The notes below the pieces were generated by a model. It had not been told where the DNA came from. It saw only the letters and a list, made by a program, of their open reading frames with translations, and searched no databases. Below are positions 26,590 through 34,341 of a stretch of 64,000 bases of DNA, in pieces. Numbering within the stretch: the first letter of the stretch is position 1; each line of letters starts with the position of its first letter. Position numbers and translations under genes: made by a program. The stretch is from Alkalinema sp. FACHB-956. Its GTDB lineage: Bacteria; Cyanobacteriota; Cyanobacteriia; Leptolyngbyales; Leptolyngbyaceae. Location: assembly GCF_014697025.1 (NCBI RefSeq), contig NZ_JACJRC010000009.1:62001-126000 (forward strand). The letters run 5' to 3'.

Positions 26590-27178
26590 ATCAGCTATGC
26601 GTGGTGAATATTGCCGGAACGAACAGGCTAGCTTGAGGTACGGCCTCAGCAGTCTTCCACTCAGCCAGGATTGCCAAACATGACCGGTTGGAGTGCTGCC
26701 TCAAGTTAACAAGCGTCGGCAGTTGGAAGGGAGGAAGGTGTAAGGAGCAAAGAGAACTGGTAAGCCAGTGAGCCTATTCTAGACGGATAAGTCCTGAAGA
26801 CCACCCGTCATTCGCGGTGCTCCCTGTCAGGAGATCTGCGATCGGCCAACCCACTGTTGCGGCCCCATTCGGATTGAACTGCTTGATTGAACGCCGGGTT
26901 GAACTGCTTGGTTAAACTGCTTGGTTGAACTGCTTGATCAAACGACCTGATTAAACTGCCGGGTTACACTGCCTGAAGGAGGTTATTGACAAATCCTGCG
27001 TACAGCCTGGATGGAAACCCAAACTCGTTCAGTGGACTCGTTACATAGACACGCTCAGGGCGCAAAACCAGCGGTTAGGCATTCATTGCGTTCGGCAGGG
27101 CGGAACGATTAGGCAACCGTGAGAATGGGAACTTGACTTAACCATTCGTGTGAGGGTTTGGCAAGAGATTAGCGGAAG
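26590..27178. other. Gap between fabZ and lpxA with 15-bp repeats
   Basis: No gene was found in 589 bases. At 26872-26974 there are about six degenerate copies of a 14-16 base unit around GGTTGAACTGCTT. The rest shows no clear feature. The lpxA promoter should lie between 26590 and about 26870. Confidence 0.5.
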
Positions 27179-27670
27179 TTAGTCTACTAATGCAAACATT
27201 AATTCACCTTCGCAGGCCAGTTGTCCATCCACTTCAGCACGACCTTGCATCTTCCCAAATCGACGGCCCTTCACCGACAACAGTTCCACCGTCATAACCA
27301 GTTGGTCGCCTGGCACAACCGGGCGACGGAATCGCACTTTATCAATTCCCGCAAACATAAACAGTCCATCGGGGACATCCGCCATTTGGGTCAAGACAAT
27401 ACCACCAACCTGCGCCATCGCTTCTACGATCAAAACGCCCGGCATGATGGGACGACCGGGAAAATGGCCTTGGAACTGCGGCTCGTTAAAGGAAATATTC
27501 TTAATCCCCACTGCAAGCTTGCCGGGAACAAAATCAATGATTCGATCGACTAAAGCAAAGGGATAGCGATGGGGCAAGAGCTTATGAATCTCTTCCACAG
27601 AAAAAGTGGTTTTCATGGGCGCAGGTTCGGAGGTCGTCTCAGCCGGTTTAAGGTCAGTCAGGATGGTCAT
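27179..27670 (-). CDS. fabZ: 3-hydroxyacyl-ACP dehydratase
   Basis: A hot-dog-fold dehydratase of fatty acid synthesis type II that converts (3R)-hydroxyacyl-ACP to trans-2-enoyl-ACP and competes with LpxA and LpxD for hydroxyacyl substrate. The core begins with [19 protein letters not shown]. The catalytic His is in [20 protein letters not shown], where the Glu is the second catalytic residue, and [15 protein letters not shown] follows. ATG at 27670 is used; another at 27616 starts just before the conserved core, and a GTG at 27691 is also in frame. The gene follows lpxC by about 45 bases, consistent with one transcript. Confidence 0.93.
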   Translation of the reverse strand: MTILTDLKPAETTSEPAPMKTTFSVEEIHKLLPHRYPFALVDRIIDFVPGKLAVGIKNISFNEPQFQGHFPGRPIMPGVLIVEAMAQVGGIVLTQMADVPDGLFMFAGIDKVRFRRPVVPGDQLVMTVELLSVKGRRFGKMQGRAEVDGQLACEGELMFALVD

Positions 27671-27713
27671 TGGATTCGGTTTTGGATACACAGAACGAAG
27701 CGAAACTAACGAG

Positions 27714-28628
27714 CTAGCCTGGATTCACGATCGCCGCGAGTTGCTGGGCCAGCTGGGTATGCAGGTGATGACTCGCTTTGTAGGCTAAGTAGTGAGCCTT
27801 GGGCAAATATCCCACCAAGCTTAAATCCCCTACTAAGTCTAAAAGCTTATGACGGACTGGCTCATTTGAAAATCGTAATGGCGGATTTAACCACCCAGTT
27901 TGGCTACAAACCAAGGCATTTTCCAAACTGCCCCCTTTGATTAATCCCGCCGCTTGGAGGTGCTCAATTTGATGGGCAAGGCCAAAGGTACGGGCTGGGG
28001 CAATGTCCTGGAGAAAGGAACATTGACTGGGAGCCCAACTATGCCACTGATTCCCGATCGCTGGAACGTCAAAATCAATGCCATAGCTAAAGCGCAACTC
28101 TGGTGCAGGTAGGGCTGCGACGAAAGCATCCCCCTGGCGTACCCAGATCGGTTCTGTCAGCTCCCACTGGGGGCGAGGGGCGGATTGAACCGCCACACCC
28201 GCTTGGGTGATTGCCGTGGCCCAATCCTGGGCAGAACCGTCCAGGAGGGGCACTTCTCCACCATCAATTTCCAGGTGGACGTTATCAATGCCGAACCCAA
28301 AGAGGGCAGCGAGTAAATGCTCCACTGTGCGGACTTGGGCCGTTCCCGCAACCAGTTCCGTGGAGAGAACGGTTTGCTGCACAGCGGACACCTGGGCTGG
28401 AATGGTGGGTGCGTTCGGTAAATCGGTGCGGACAAAGCAACGACCCGTCCCCGCTGGCGCTGGCACGAGGCGCACAGTCGTGGTCACACCGGAATGCAGA
28501 CCCACCCCTGTGCAGGCGATCGCCCGGGCGATCGTGCATTGGCGATCGCCCAGGAAGCAGTCCTCGGAACCCATCTCGTCTGAAGCCTGAGCCAGCATGG
28601 CCGATGGGTTGGTCCCAGCCTCTTCCAT
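27714..28628 (-). CDS. lpxC: UDP-3-O-acyl-N-acetylglucosamine deacetylase
   Basis: The committed zinc-dependent deacetylase of lipid A synthesis, 304 aa. Motifs: [17 protein letters not shown] near residues 37-53, the first zinc His in [17 protein letters not shown] (about 102), the substrate region [16 protein letters not shown], and [19 protein letters not shown] near 250-268, which carries the second zinc His and the Asp ligand. The C-terminal helix has [12 protein letters not shown] with the catalytic His. The ATG at 28628 directly follows the bamA stop codon (TAAATG), so translation is coupled. The first 20 residues are a non-conserved acidic extension. Confidence 0.95.
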   Translation of the reverse strand: MEEAGTNPSAMLAQASDEMGSEDCFLGDRQCTIARAIACTGVGLHSGVTTTVRLVPAPAGTGRCFVRTDLPNAPTIPAQVSAVQQTVLSTELVAGTAQVRTVEHLLAALFGFGIDNVHLEIDGGEVPLLDGSAQDWATAITQAGVAVQSAPRPQWELTEPIWVRQGDAFVAALPAPELRFSYGIDFDVPAIGNQWHSWAPSQCSFLQDIAPARTFGLAHQIEHLQAAGLIKGGSLENALVCSQTGWLNPPLRFSNEPVRHKLLDLVGDLSLVGYLPKAHYLAYKASHHLHTQLAQQLAAIVNPG

Positions 28629-31037
28629 TTAGAAACGCTCCCCGATGCCAAAGTGCAGACGACTATCTCCTTGGTCATTGAACCCATAGTCTACACGAAT
28701 TGGGCCGAGGGGAGACTGGACCCGAACGCCTAAACCGTAGCCAATCCCGCTTCCTGGCTTGCCCCGTAGCCCCGCAGGATTACCTTTGACGCTATCTCCG
28801 GTTCCCAAGTCCGTGGCTGCATCCACGAACAATGCCCCGGAAATGATCGAGAACAGGGGGAAGCGATATTCCGCAGAGGCTTGTAGGAAACTCTTGCCGC
28901 TGCCCACATCCCCTTCCTCAAAGCCCCGGACGGAGTTACTGCCGCCCAAGGAGAAGGCTTCGTAGGGCGGTAAATCGCCGAGAACGGTGCCACCTTGGAT
29001 GTTAAAGGCAAAGGTTTGGGGACAATCCACCAGTTTTGGATCCTTAGTTTGACAGCCCTTGGTGAATTTGGTTAACCGGGTGGGGATGTAGAAGCTGTAG
29101 CTTCCCCGCAGGCGGTTGAACAGGATGCTGCCTTGCCCGATCGGGATGGATTGTTCAGTCCCAAACCGCAGAACGGAACCCCGCGTAGGTTTCAGGGCAT
29201 CGTTGCGGGTGTCCTTGACAAAGCCGAGCTGGACGGTGAGCAGGTCATCGGTGCCTGCGCCACTAAAGCTGAGATCTCGCCCAAAGCCGACGGTTTGACC
29301 GGCCTCGTTCACCAACGGTGTATTTTCTTCAACCTTGTCACCATCGGCATTTTGAATTTTCACCCGTTGGTATTGCAAGCCCAGGGACGCCGACCAGGGA
29401 GAGCGCTTGAAGACATCCTTGGACAGTGGCCGAGAGAAGCTGATGCCGCCCCCGGTGCGGACAACCCGAGGCCGATCGCGATCGCCGCCGTTGAGAATCC
29501 GCACTTCATCTTCGCCCCCGTCAAAAATCAGGGAAATGCTGCGACGACGGAAGCCATTGATGGTGTAGGAGGTGCGATAGGGATCGCCCGCAATCCAAGG
29601 ATCGGAGAAGCTGGCATCAAACAGCAGTTCCCGTTGCCCCACTTGCAGTTCAGCCCCGAGTTTTTGGTTGTTGCCGCCCAGGTTTTGCTGCTGGTAGCTG
29701 ACGGTTCCGAACAGGCCGCTGGCGGAACTAATCCCTGCCCCTGCGGCGATCGATCCAGTGTTACGCTCAACCACGTTGACATTGACGATCGCTTTTTTGG
29801 GATCGGAACCTGGGTCGAGGGACAGCTTCACATCTTCAAAAATGCCGACGCCAAAGACCCGCTGCAAGTCCCGTTCAGCGGTCTTGCGGTTAAACACCTG
29901 TCCCGGTTTGGTTTCCATTTCCCGCAGGACAATAAATTCGCGGGTACGGCCCTTGGGTTTGCCATTTTTGTCGAGCTGTTCTTCGCCTTCTTTGTTTAAG
30001 AAGCGCACGCGGACGGACTCAATATCCCCTTCCGCAACTTGCAGGGTGACGGTGCCATCGGGATCCACCTTGGGCAGATCAACCACCTGCGCTAGGACAT
30101 AGCCTTCGTCCTGGTAGCGTTTGGTGAGATCCTGGATGCCCCGTTGCAGGTTGCGGTAGTTGAGGGTGGATCCGTACTGTTCTTGGAAAACTTTGTCTAC
30201 ATCCGCCTGTTTGACGATCGAGCTGCCTTCAATGCGCACCCCTTTCAACGTCGGGTTCGGTTGCACGTCAAAGACCACACGAACGCCCAAGGACGTATCT
30301 TCTGGCTTGGCTTGGACGTTGGCAAAAAAGCCCGTCGCAAAGATGGCATTGATATCTTCTTGCAACTGCGATCGGGTCGTTGTCTGACCGGGCCGGGTGC
30401 GAATGACGCGATAGACCTCATCTTCCAGGTTGCCTGTGGCTCCGGTCACTTGCACTTCTGCGACCAAAACTCGCGGTTCCGGCTGTTCGCCTGCGCTGGG
30501 AGCGGGCTGACCCGCAGGCGGTTGCCCCGTGGGTAAGGGTGGCGCTTGGGATGGGGTTGGCGTGACCTGGGGCGTGGTTTGAGGCGCAACTTGAATGGTG
30601 GGATCCTGGGGAGTCGTAGGAACCGGAGCCTCGGGTGTAATTTTGATCTGATTGGGGGTTTCCTGCTCGGGAATGCCCCCCTGGGCGATTAACAGCGCAG
30701 CGACTTTGGGTTTAACTTGGGGTTCAACAGCGTCCACCGGGGCTGCTTCGATCGCTTCAGTGTCAACGATCACTTCAGGAATGGCGGAGGCAATCTTCGG
30801 AACCGCCGTCTTAGGCTGTCCTGCCTTCGGTGAGAGCGCTTTGGGGGCAATCGCTTTAGATTCAGCCCCCTGCACTTCAGAACTCGGTTGACTCGGTTCC
30901 CGATCGGTCTGGGTCGGTACCCCGGTCAATTTCACCGTATCTTCAGCGGAGGCTGCTTGGGCCGCTGAGGAATAACCAAAGCTTGCAGTGGCTGCAAGCG
31001 CCGCTAGCCAAACGGGAGAGAATCTCAGATAACGCAC
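28629..31037 (-). CDS. bamA: Omp85/BamA outer-membrane assembly factor
   Basis: The cyanobacterial Omp85, an outer-membrane beta-barrel insertase related to chloroplast Oep80/Toc75. An N-terminal signal peptide (about 28 residues, AAQAAS cleavage region) is followed by an about 150-residue low-complexity Pro/Ala/Gln/Thr stretch. Three POTRA domains come next (about residues 190-430; LVAEVQVTGATGNLEDEVY starts the first), then the 16-strand barrel (about 450-802). The barrel has the L6 signature as VRGFEEGDVGSG near 715-726 and ends in IGERF with terminal Phe. The length of 802 aa is normal. It sits between purC and lpxC, a conserved cyanobacterial order that joins outer-membrane protein and lipid A synthesis. 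Confidence 0.93.
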   Translation of the reverse strand: MRYLRFSPVWLAALAATASFGYSSAAQAASAEDTVKLTGVPTQTDREPSQPSSEVQGAESKAIAPKALSPKAGQPKTAVPKIASAIPEVIVDTEAIEAAPVDAVEPQVKPKVAALLIAQGGIPEQETPNQIKITPEAPVPTTPQDPTIQVAPQTTPQVTPTPSQAPPLPTGQPPAGQPAPSAGEQPEPRVLVAEVQVTGATGNLEDEVYRVIRTRPGQTTTRSQLQEDINAIFATGFFANVQAKPEDTSLGVRVVFDVQPNPTLKGVRIEGSSIVKQADVDKVFQEQYGSTLNYRNLQRGIQDLTKRYQDEGYVLAQVVDLPKVDPDGTVTLQVAEGDIESVRVRFLNKEGEEQLDKNGKPKGRTREFIVLREMETKPGQVFNRKTAERDLQRVFGVGIFEDVKLSLDPGSDPKKAIVNVNVVERNTGSIAAGAGISSASGLFGTVSYQQQNLGGNNQKLGAELQVGQRELLFDASFSDPWIAGDPYRTSYTINGFRRRSISLIFDGGEDEVRILNGGDRDRPRVVRTGGGISFSRPLSKDVFKRSPWSASLGLQYQRVKIQNADGDKVEENTPLVNEAGQTVGFGRDLSFSGAGTDDLLTVQLGFVKDTRNDALKPTRGSVLRFGTEQSIPIGQGSILFNRLRGSYSFYIPTRLTKFTKGCQTKDPKLVDCPQTFAFNIQGGTVLGDLPPYEAFSLGGSNSVRGFEEGDVGSGKSFLQASAEYRFPLFSIISGALFVDAATDLGTGDSVKGNPAGLRGKPGSGIGYGLGVRVQSPLGPIRVDYGFNDQGDSRLHFGIGERF

Positions 31038-31139
31038 GATCGAGTTGCTCCTTACACCAACACCAATCCAAACAACACAATACCAAGAAAGGATAAGGGG
31101 AAATGCTCAGAAAAGCTATTCTGTTCCACTTCACCCGAC

Positions 31140-31925
31140 CTAAACCGCTTGGCCGAGGACTCGATCCAACACCTGACGATAGCCGCCTTCGACATCGCCC
31201 AAGTCCTGACGGAAGCGATCCTTGTCTAGGACGCGCTTTTGTGGATCGGGTTCCCCTTGCTTCCATAACCGGCAGGTATCGGGGCTAATTTCATCGGCCA
31301 GCAGGATTTGACCCGTGCGATCGCGACCAAATTCCAGCTTGAAGTCCACGAGGGTAATTTCGCACTGATTGAAGAAATCCCGCAGCACGTCGTTGATGGT
31401 CAAGGCCAGACGGGTCAAGGTTTCGACTTCTTCCGGGGTGGCGAGGTTGAGCAGCCGCAGGCGATCGGGCGTCAGCAACGGATCACCCAAGGCATCATCC
31501 TTAAGGTAGAACTCGACGAGGGGGGGCTGAATGTTGGTGCCGAGGGCCAAGCCGGTTTGCTTGCAGAGGCTACCGGCGGCAATGTTGCGCACGACGACTT
31601 CCAGGGGAATAATCGTCACGGCTTTGACCAGCATTTGGGTGGGGGATGGCAGGCTGATGAAGTGGGTGGGAACGCCTTTGGAGGCCATCAGTTTAAATAA
31701 GTGGGCAGAGATGGCGTTGTTGATTTCGCCTTTACCTCGGATGCTGCCTTTTTTCTGGGCGTTGAAGGCGGTGGCGTCATCTTTAAAGAAGGTCAGTAAT
31801 TGATCGGGGACATCCGTTGCGTAGAGAATTTTTGCCTTCCCTTCGTAGAGTTTTTCGCCCAACTTAATCTCCGCTGGAGCATTGTCGCGATTATCATCAA
31901 CTGGGGCATCAACTGGGCTAGACAT
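31140..31925 (-). CDS. purC: Phosphoribosylaminoimidazole-succinocarboxamide synthase
   Basis: SAICAR synthetase, step 8 of de novo purine synthesis, which joins aspartate to CAIR using ATP. Features: LYEGKAKILYATDVPDQLL near residues 26-44 (ATP-binding loop), FNAQKKGSIRGKGEINNAI near 54-72, LVKAVTIIPLEVVVRNIAAG near 97-116 (PurC signature 1), LVDFKLEFG (signature 2) and LADEISPDTCRLW near 214-226. The length of 261 aa is slightly above the usual 240 because of an acidic N-terminal extension. It is the first gene upstream of bamA, about 100 bases away. Confidence 0.95.
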   Translation of the reverse strand: MSSPVDAPVDDNRDNAPAEIKLGEKLYEGKAKILYATDVPDQLLTFFKDDATAFNAQKKGSIRGKGEINNAISAHLFKLMASKGVPTHFISLPSPTQMLVKAVTIIPLEVVVRNIAAGSLCKQTGLALGTNIQPPLVEFYLKDDALGDPLLTPDRLRLLNLATPEEVETLTRLALTINDVLRDFFNQCEITLVDFKLEFGRDRTGQILLADEISPDTCRLWKQGEPDPQKRVLDKDRFRQDLGDVEGGYRQVLDRVLGQAV

Positions 31926-32074
31926 AGAAAAGCCACCTTCAACTGGAGCGTCAATACAGCGTCAATTATTTTAACGCTCTCAGTCCCGATTCCAAGGAGA
32001 GTTTCCCTTTCTTCCCCAGATTGAGGCGCTATTCTATGGGGGCAGTCGTTCGGGGGGCAGCGTTCGGGGGGGCT

Positions 32075-32644
32075 CTAATATTTGGAGAGGTGGCGTAGAC
32101 CGAAGTAGATGCCGACTAGCCCAAGCGGAATGAGAAAGAAGAGGGGATAGGTGGTCAATAGGTATGCAAACCCGATCGAAGCCCAGATCAACGCAAAGAT
32201 AAACAGCGTCAGAAGCACGCCATAAATCTGCATCCGGGTTTTGAGGCTGAGGTGGCTCCAGAAGGTTTTGGGTTGGGATGGGGATCCGTTGTTGGTGAAG
32301 GTTTGCCCTGAGTAAGTATGGTGGGCGTGAGGGGAGTAGGCTCCTGGGTTGGCTTGGCTGCCTGGACTACCGGTCGATCGAGTTTGGGGGGGGGTGGGGC
32401 GTTGGGAGGGGCGTTGGGAATAGGCTTGTTGGGCAAGGGCTTGCTGTGTGAGCAGGGGCTCTAGGGACTCGTAGGCGAGGTTGATTTGTTTGAGTTTCTC
32501 TTCGGCTTTTTGGCGGAGGCGGGGATTGTGGGAGAAGCGATCGGGGTGCCAGACCTGGACGAGGTCTTTGTAGGCTTGTTTGAGGTCGTCTGGAGAGACG
32601 GGGGGATTGAGTTCTAGTACTTCGTAGCACTGTCGAATGTTCAT
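32075..32644 (-). CDS. J-domain protein with C-terminal membrane anchor
   Basis: A 189-aa DnaJ-like co-chaperone. The J domain occupies residues 3-65, with the HPD tripeptide in LVQVWHPDRFSHNP near 29-42. A Gln/Pro/Ser/Thr-rich linker follows (about 70-125), then two hydrophobic segments (about 135-157 and 160-180) that anchor the protein in a membrane. There is no zinc-finger or client-binding domain, so it is a type III J protein that brings a DnaK to the membrane. It is monocistronic. Confidence 0.82.
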   Translation of the reverse strand: MNIRQCYEVLELNPPVSPDDLKQAYKDLVQVWHPDRFSHNPRLRQKAEEKLKQINLAYESLEPLLTQQALAQQAYSQRPSQRPTPPQTRSTGSPGSQANPGAYSPHAHHTYSGQTFTNNGSPSQPKTFWSHLSLKTRMQIYGVLLTLFIFALIWASIGFAYLLTTYPLFFLIPLGLVGIYFGLRHLSKY

Positions 32645-32740
32645 AGAAATCCCCTAGTCACTCACCCCTAAACTCCATTGCACCGCATTCCTAGCGTTCC
32701 CAGAAGTGTAGGCGACTTTGCACGATCGAGCGTTTCACGC

Positions 32741-33226
32741 CTAACCCATGATCAATTTCCACACTAAGCCAACCACAAGGGTGGCTAGGGCTGCAAAGCT
32801 AAGGACGATGAGCAGGAGAACGATCGCAAGGACGAAGATGAAGCGGCGATCGACTTTGCGTTGCAGGGTGCCGTTGGTGACGTGGGATTCCAGGAGGGCG
32901 ACGTTGCGGCTGTTGGATTTCCAAGCGAAGTCGAACAGATCTCCCACGACGGGAATGGCTCCGACGCTGGAATCGAGCAGAATGTTTAGCACCATGCGGA
33001 TCAGGGTGGATTTGGGCACTCCGAAGCGGGCGGCTTCCAGAACAATGTAGGCGGACACCACAATGCCAACCATATCGCCACCGCCGGGAAGGAGACCGAG
33101 CAACGGATCCAGGCCAACTCGATAATTAGTGCCGGGAATGGCGATCGCGTTATCGAGCAGTTGTCCCACAGCGCGGACTCGTTGCAGGGCTTGGTCGCGG
33201 GAGGCCATTTTTTCGAGGGAATGCAT
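32741..33226 (-). CDS. DUF4112 membrane protein
   Basis: A 161-aa protein matching the DUF4112 pattern: LDNAIAIPGTNYRVGLDPLLGLLPGGGDMVGI near residues 22-53 (given here as one conserved block), NILLDSSVGAIPVVGDLFDFAWKSN near 84-108 and a C-terminal membrane segment (about 132-157). The repeated GxxPxxGD motifs are typical. The function is unknown. It is not in an obvious operon; the GST-like gene 40 bases upstream is on the same strand and may be co-transcribed. Confidence 0.85.
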   Translation of the reverse strand: MHSLEKMASRDQALQRVRAVGQLLDNAIAIPGTNYRVGLDPLLGLLPGGGDMVGIVVSAYIVLEAARFGVPKSTLIRMVLNILLDSSVGAIPVVGDLFDFAWKSNSRNVALLESHVTNGTLQRKVDRRFIFVLAIVLLLIVLSFAALATLVVGLVWKLIMG

Positions 33227-33268
33227 GGTGGCAGGGGGGATGATGACTTCCCTCCAGAATAGCGGATT

Positions 33269-34279
33269 TTATTGGTTGGGGCGATTGGGCGAGAAGTTGC
33301 GCTGGGAGGGTTGATGCAGCCAATGGAGATCGGGGCTGATGGGGATGAGGCCGCCGGGGTTGAGGGGAAAGAGGTTGCCGTAGTAGTCGCGGCGGATGGT
33401 TTCGAAGTCGCAGGTGTCGGCGATGCCGGGAAGTTGGTAGAGGTCTTGGACGTAGCCGCGCAGGTGGGGATAGTCCTGGATGCGACGGTAGCTACATTTG
33501 AAGAGGCCATGGTAGGCGATGTCAAAGCGGATCAGGGTGGTGAAGAGGCGCACGTCGGCGAGGGTGAGGCGATCGCCGCAGAGATAGGGCTGGGTGGCGA
33601 GGCTGGCGTCGATTTCATCTAAGGTGCGGAAGAGTTCGGTGACGGCTTCTTGGTAGGCGGTTTGGGTTTGGGCGAAGCCACAGCGATAGACGCCGTTGTT
33701 GACGGTGTTGTAGATTTTATTGTTCCAGGTGTCAATCGCCGATCGTTGGTCTTCGGGATAGAGATCGATTTCGGGATTGGTTGCTAAGGAATTAAATTCA
33801 CTGTTTAAGATTTCGATGATTTCTGAGCTTTCATTGTTGACGATCGTGTTGGTTTTTCCATCCCAGAGGACGGGGACGGTCGATCGGCCTGGGTAATCGG
33901 GTTGGGCGATTTGGTAGAGTTGTGCCAAGCTCTGACATCCAGCAAAAGGTTCGAGAAAAATCCAGCCCCCGTTTTCTGGGGAGGGTTGGACAATGACGAT
34001 CGAGATGGCGTCTTGCAATCCTTTGAGGACGCGCACGATTAGGGTTCGGTGCGCCCAGGGGCAACCCATGCCGACGATGAGGCTGTAGCGATCGGGGGCT
34101 GGGGGGAAGCGGGCGTCGGGTTGGGCGGAGATGCGATCGCGGAATTGGCTGGTGGGGCGTTGGTAGGCTCCGGAGGTGCTGCGGGGTGCCATTTGGGACA
34201 TCATGGTTTGCCAGAGGGTTGTCCAAACCCAGCGGCCTGTTTGGATGATGAGTTTGGGGGGAAGTGCTTTTTTCGCCAT
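33269..34279 (-). CDS. Glutathionyl-hydroquinone reductase-like GST (ECM4/YqjG type)
   Basis: A 336-aa xi-class glutathione transferase. The thioredoxin-like half has the active-site motif VGMGCPWAHRTLIVR near residues 69-83, where the Cys reduces glutathionyl-hydroquinones to hydroquinones. TVPVLWDGKTNTIVNNES near 133-150 follows, with the cis-Pro and the Glu-Ser glutathione contact. The helical half has YLCGDRLTLADVRLFTTLIRFD and YHGLFKCSYRRIQDYPHL, typical of the class. Homologues act on quinone adducts and in oxidative stress defence. It may share a transcript with the DUF4112 gene that follows. Confidence 0.88.
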   Translation of the reverse strand: MAKKALPPKLIIQTGRWVWTTLWQTMMSQMAPRSTSGAYQRPTSQFRDRISAQPDARFPPAPDRYSLIVGMGCPWAHRTLIVRVLKGLQDAISIVIVQPSPENGGWIFLEPFAGCQSLAQLYQIAQPDYPGRSTVPVLWDGKTNTIVNNESSEIIEILNSEFNSLATNPEIDLYPEDQRSAIDTWNNKIYNTVNNGVYRCGFAQTQTAYQEAVTELFRTLDEIDASLATQPYLCGDRLTLADVRLFTTLIRFDIAYHGLFKCSYRRIQDYPHLRGYVQDLYQLPGIADTCDFETIRRDYYGNLFPLNPGGLIPISPDLHWLHQPSQRNFSPNRPNQ

Positions 34280-34341
34280 GGGGACTGAGTTGTTGGGGCT
34301 AGCAATACAATCTAATCCACTTAGTTTAAACCATAGCTTTC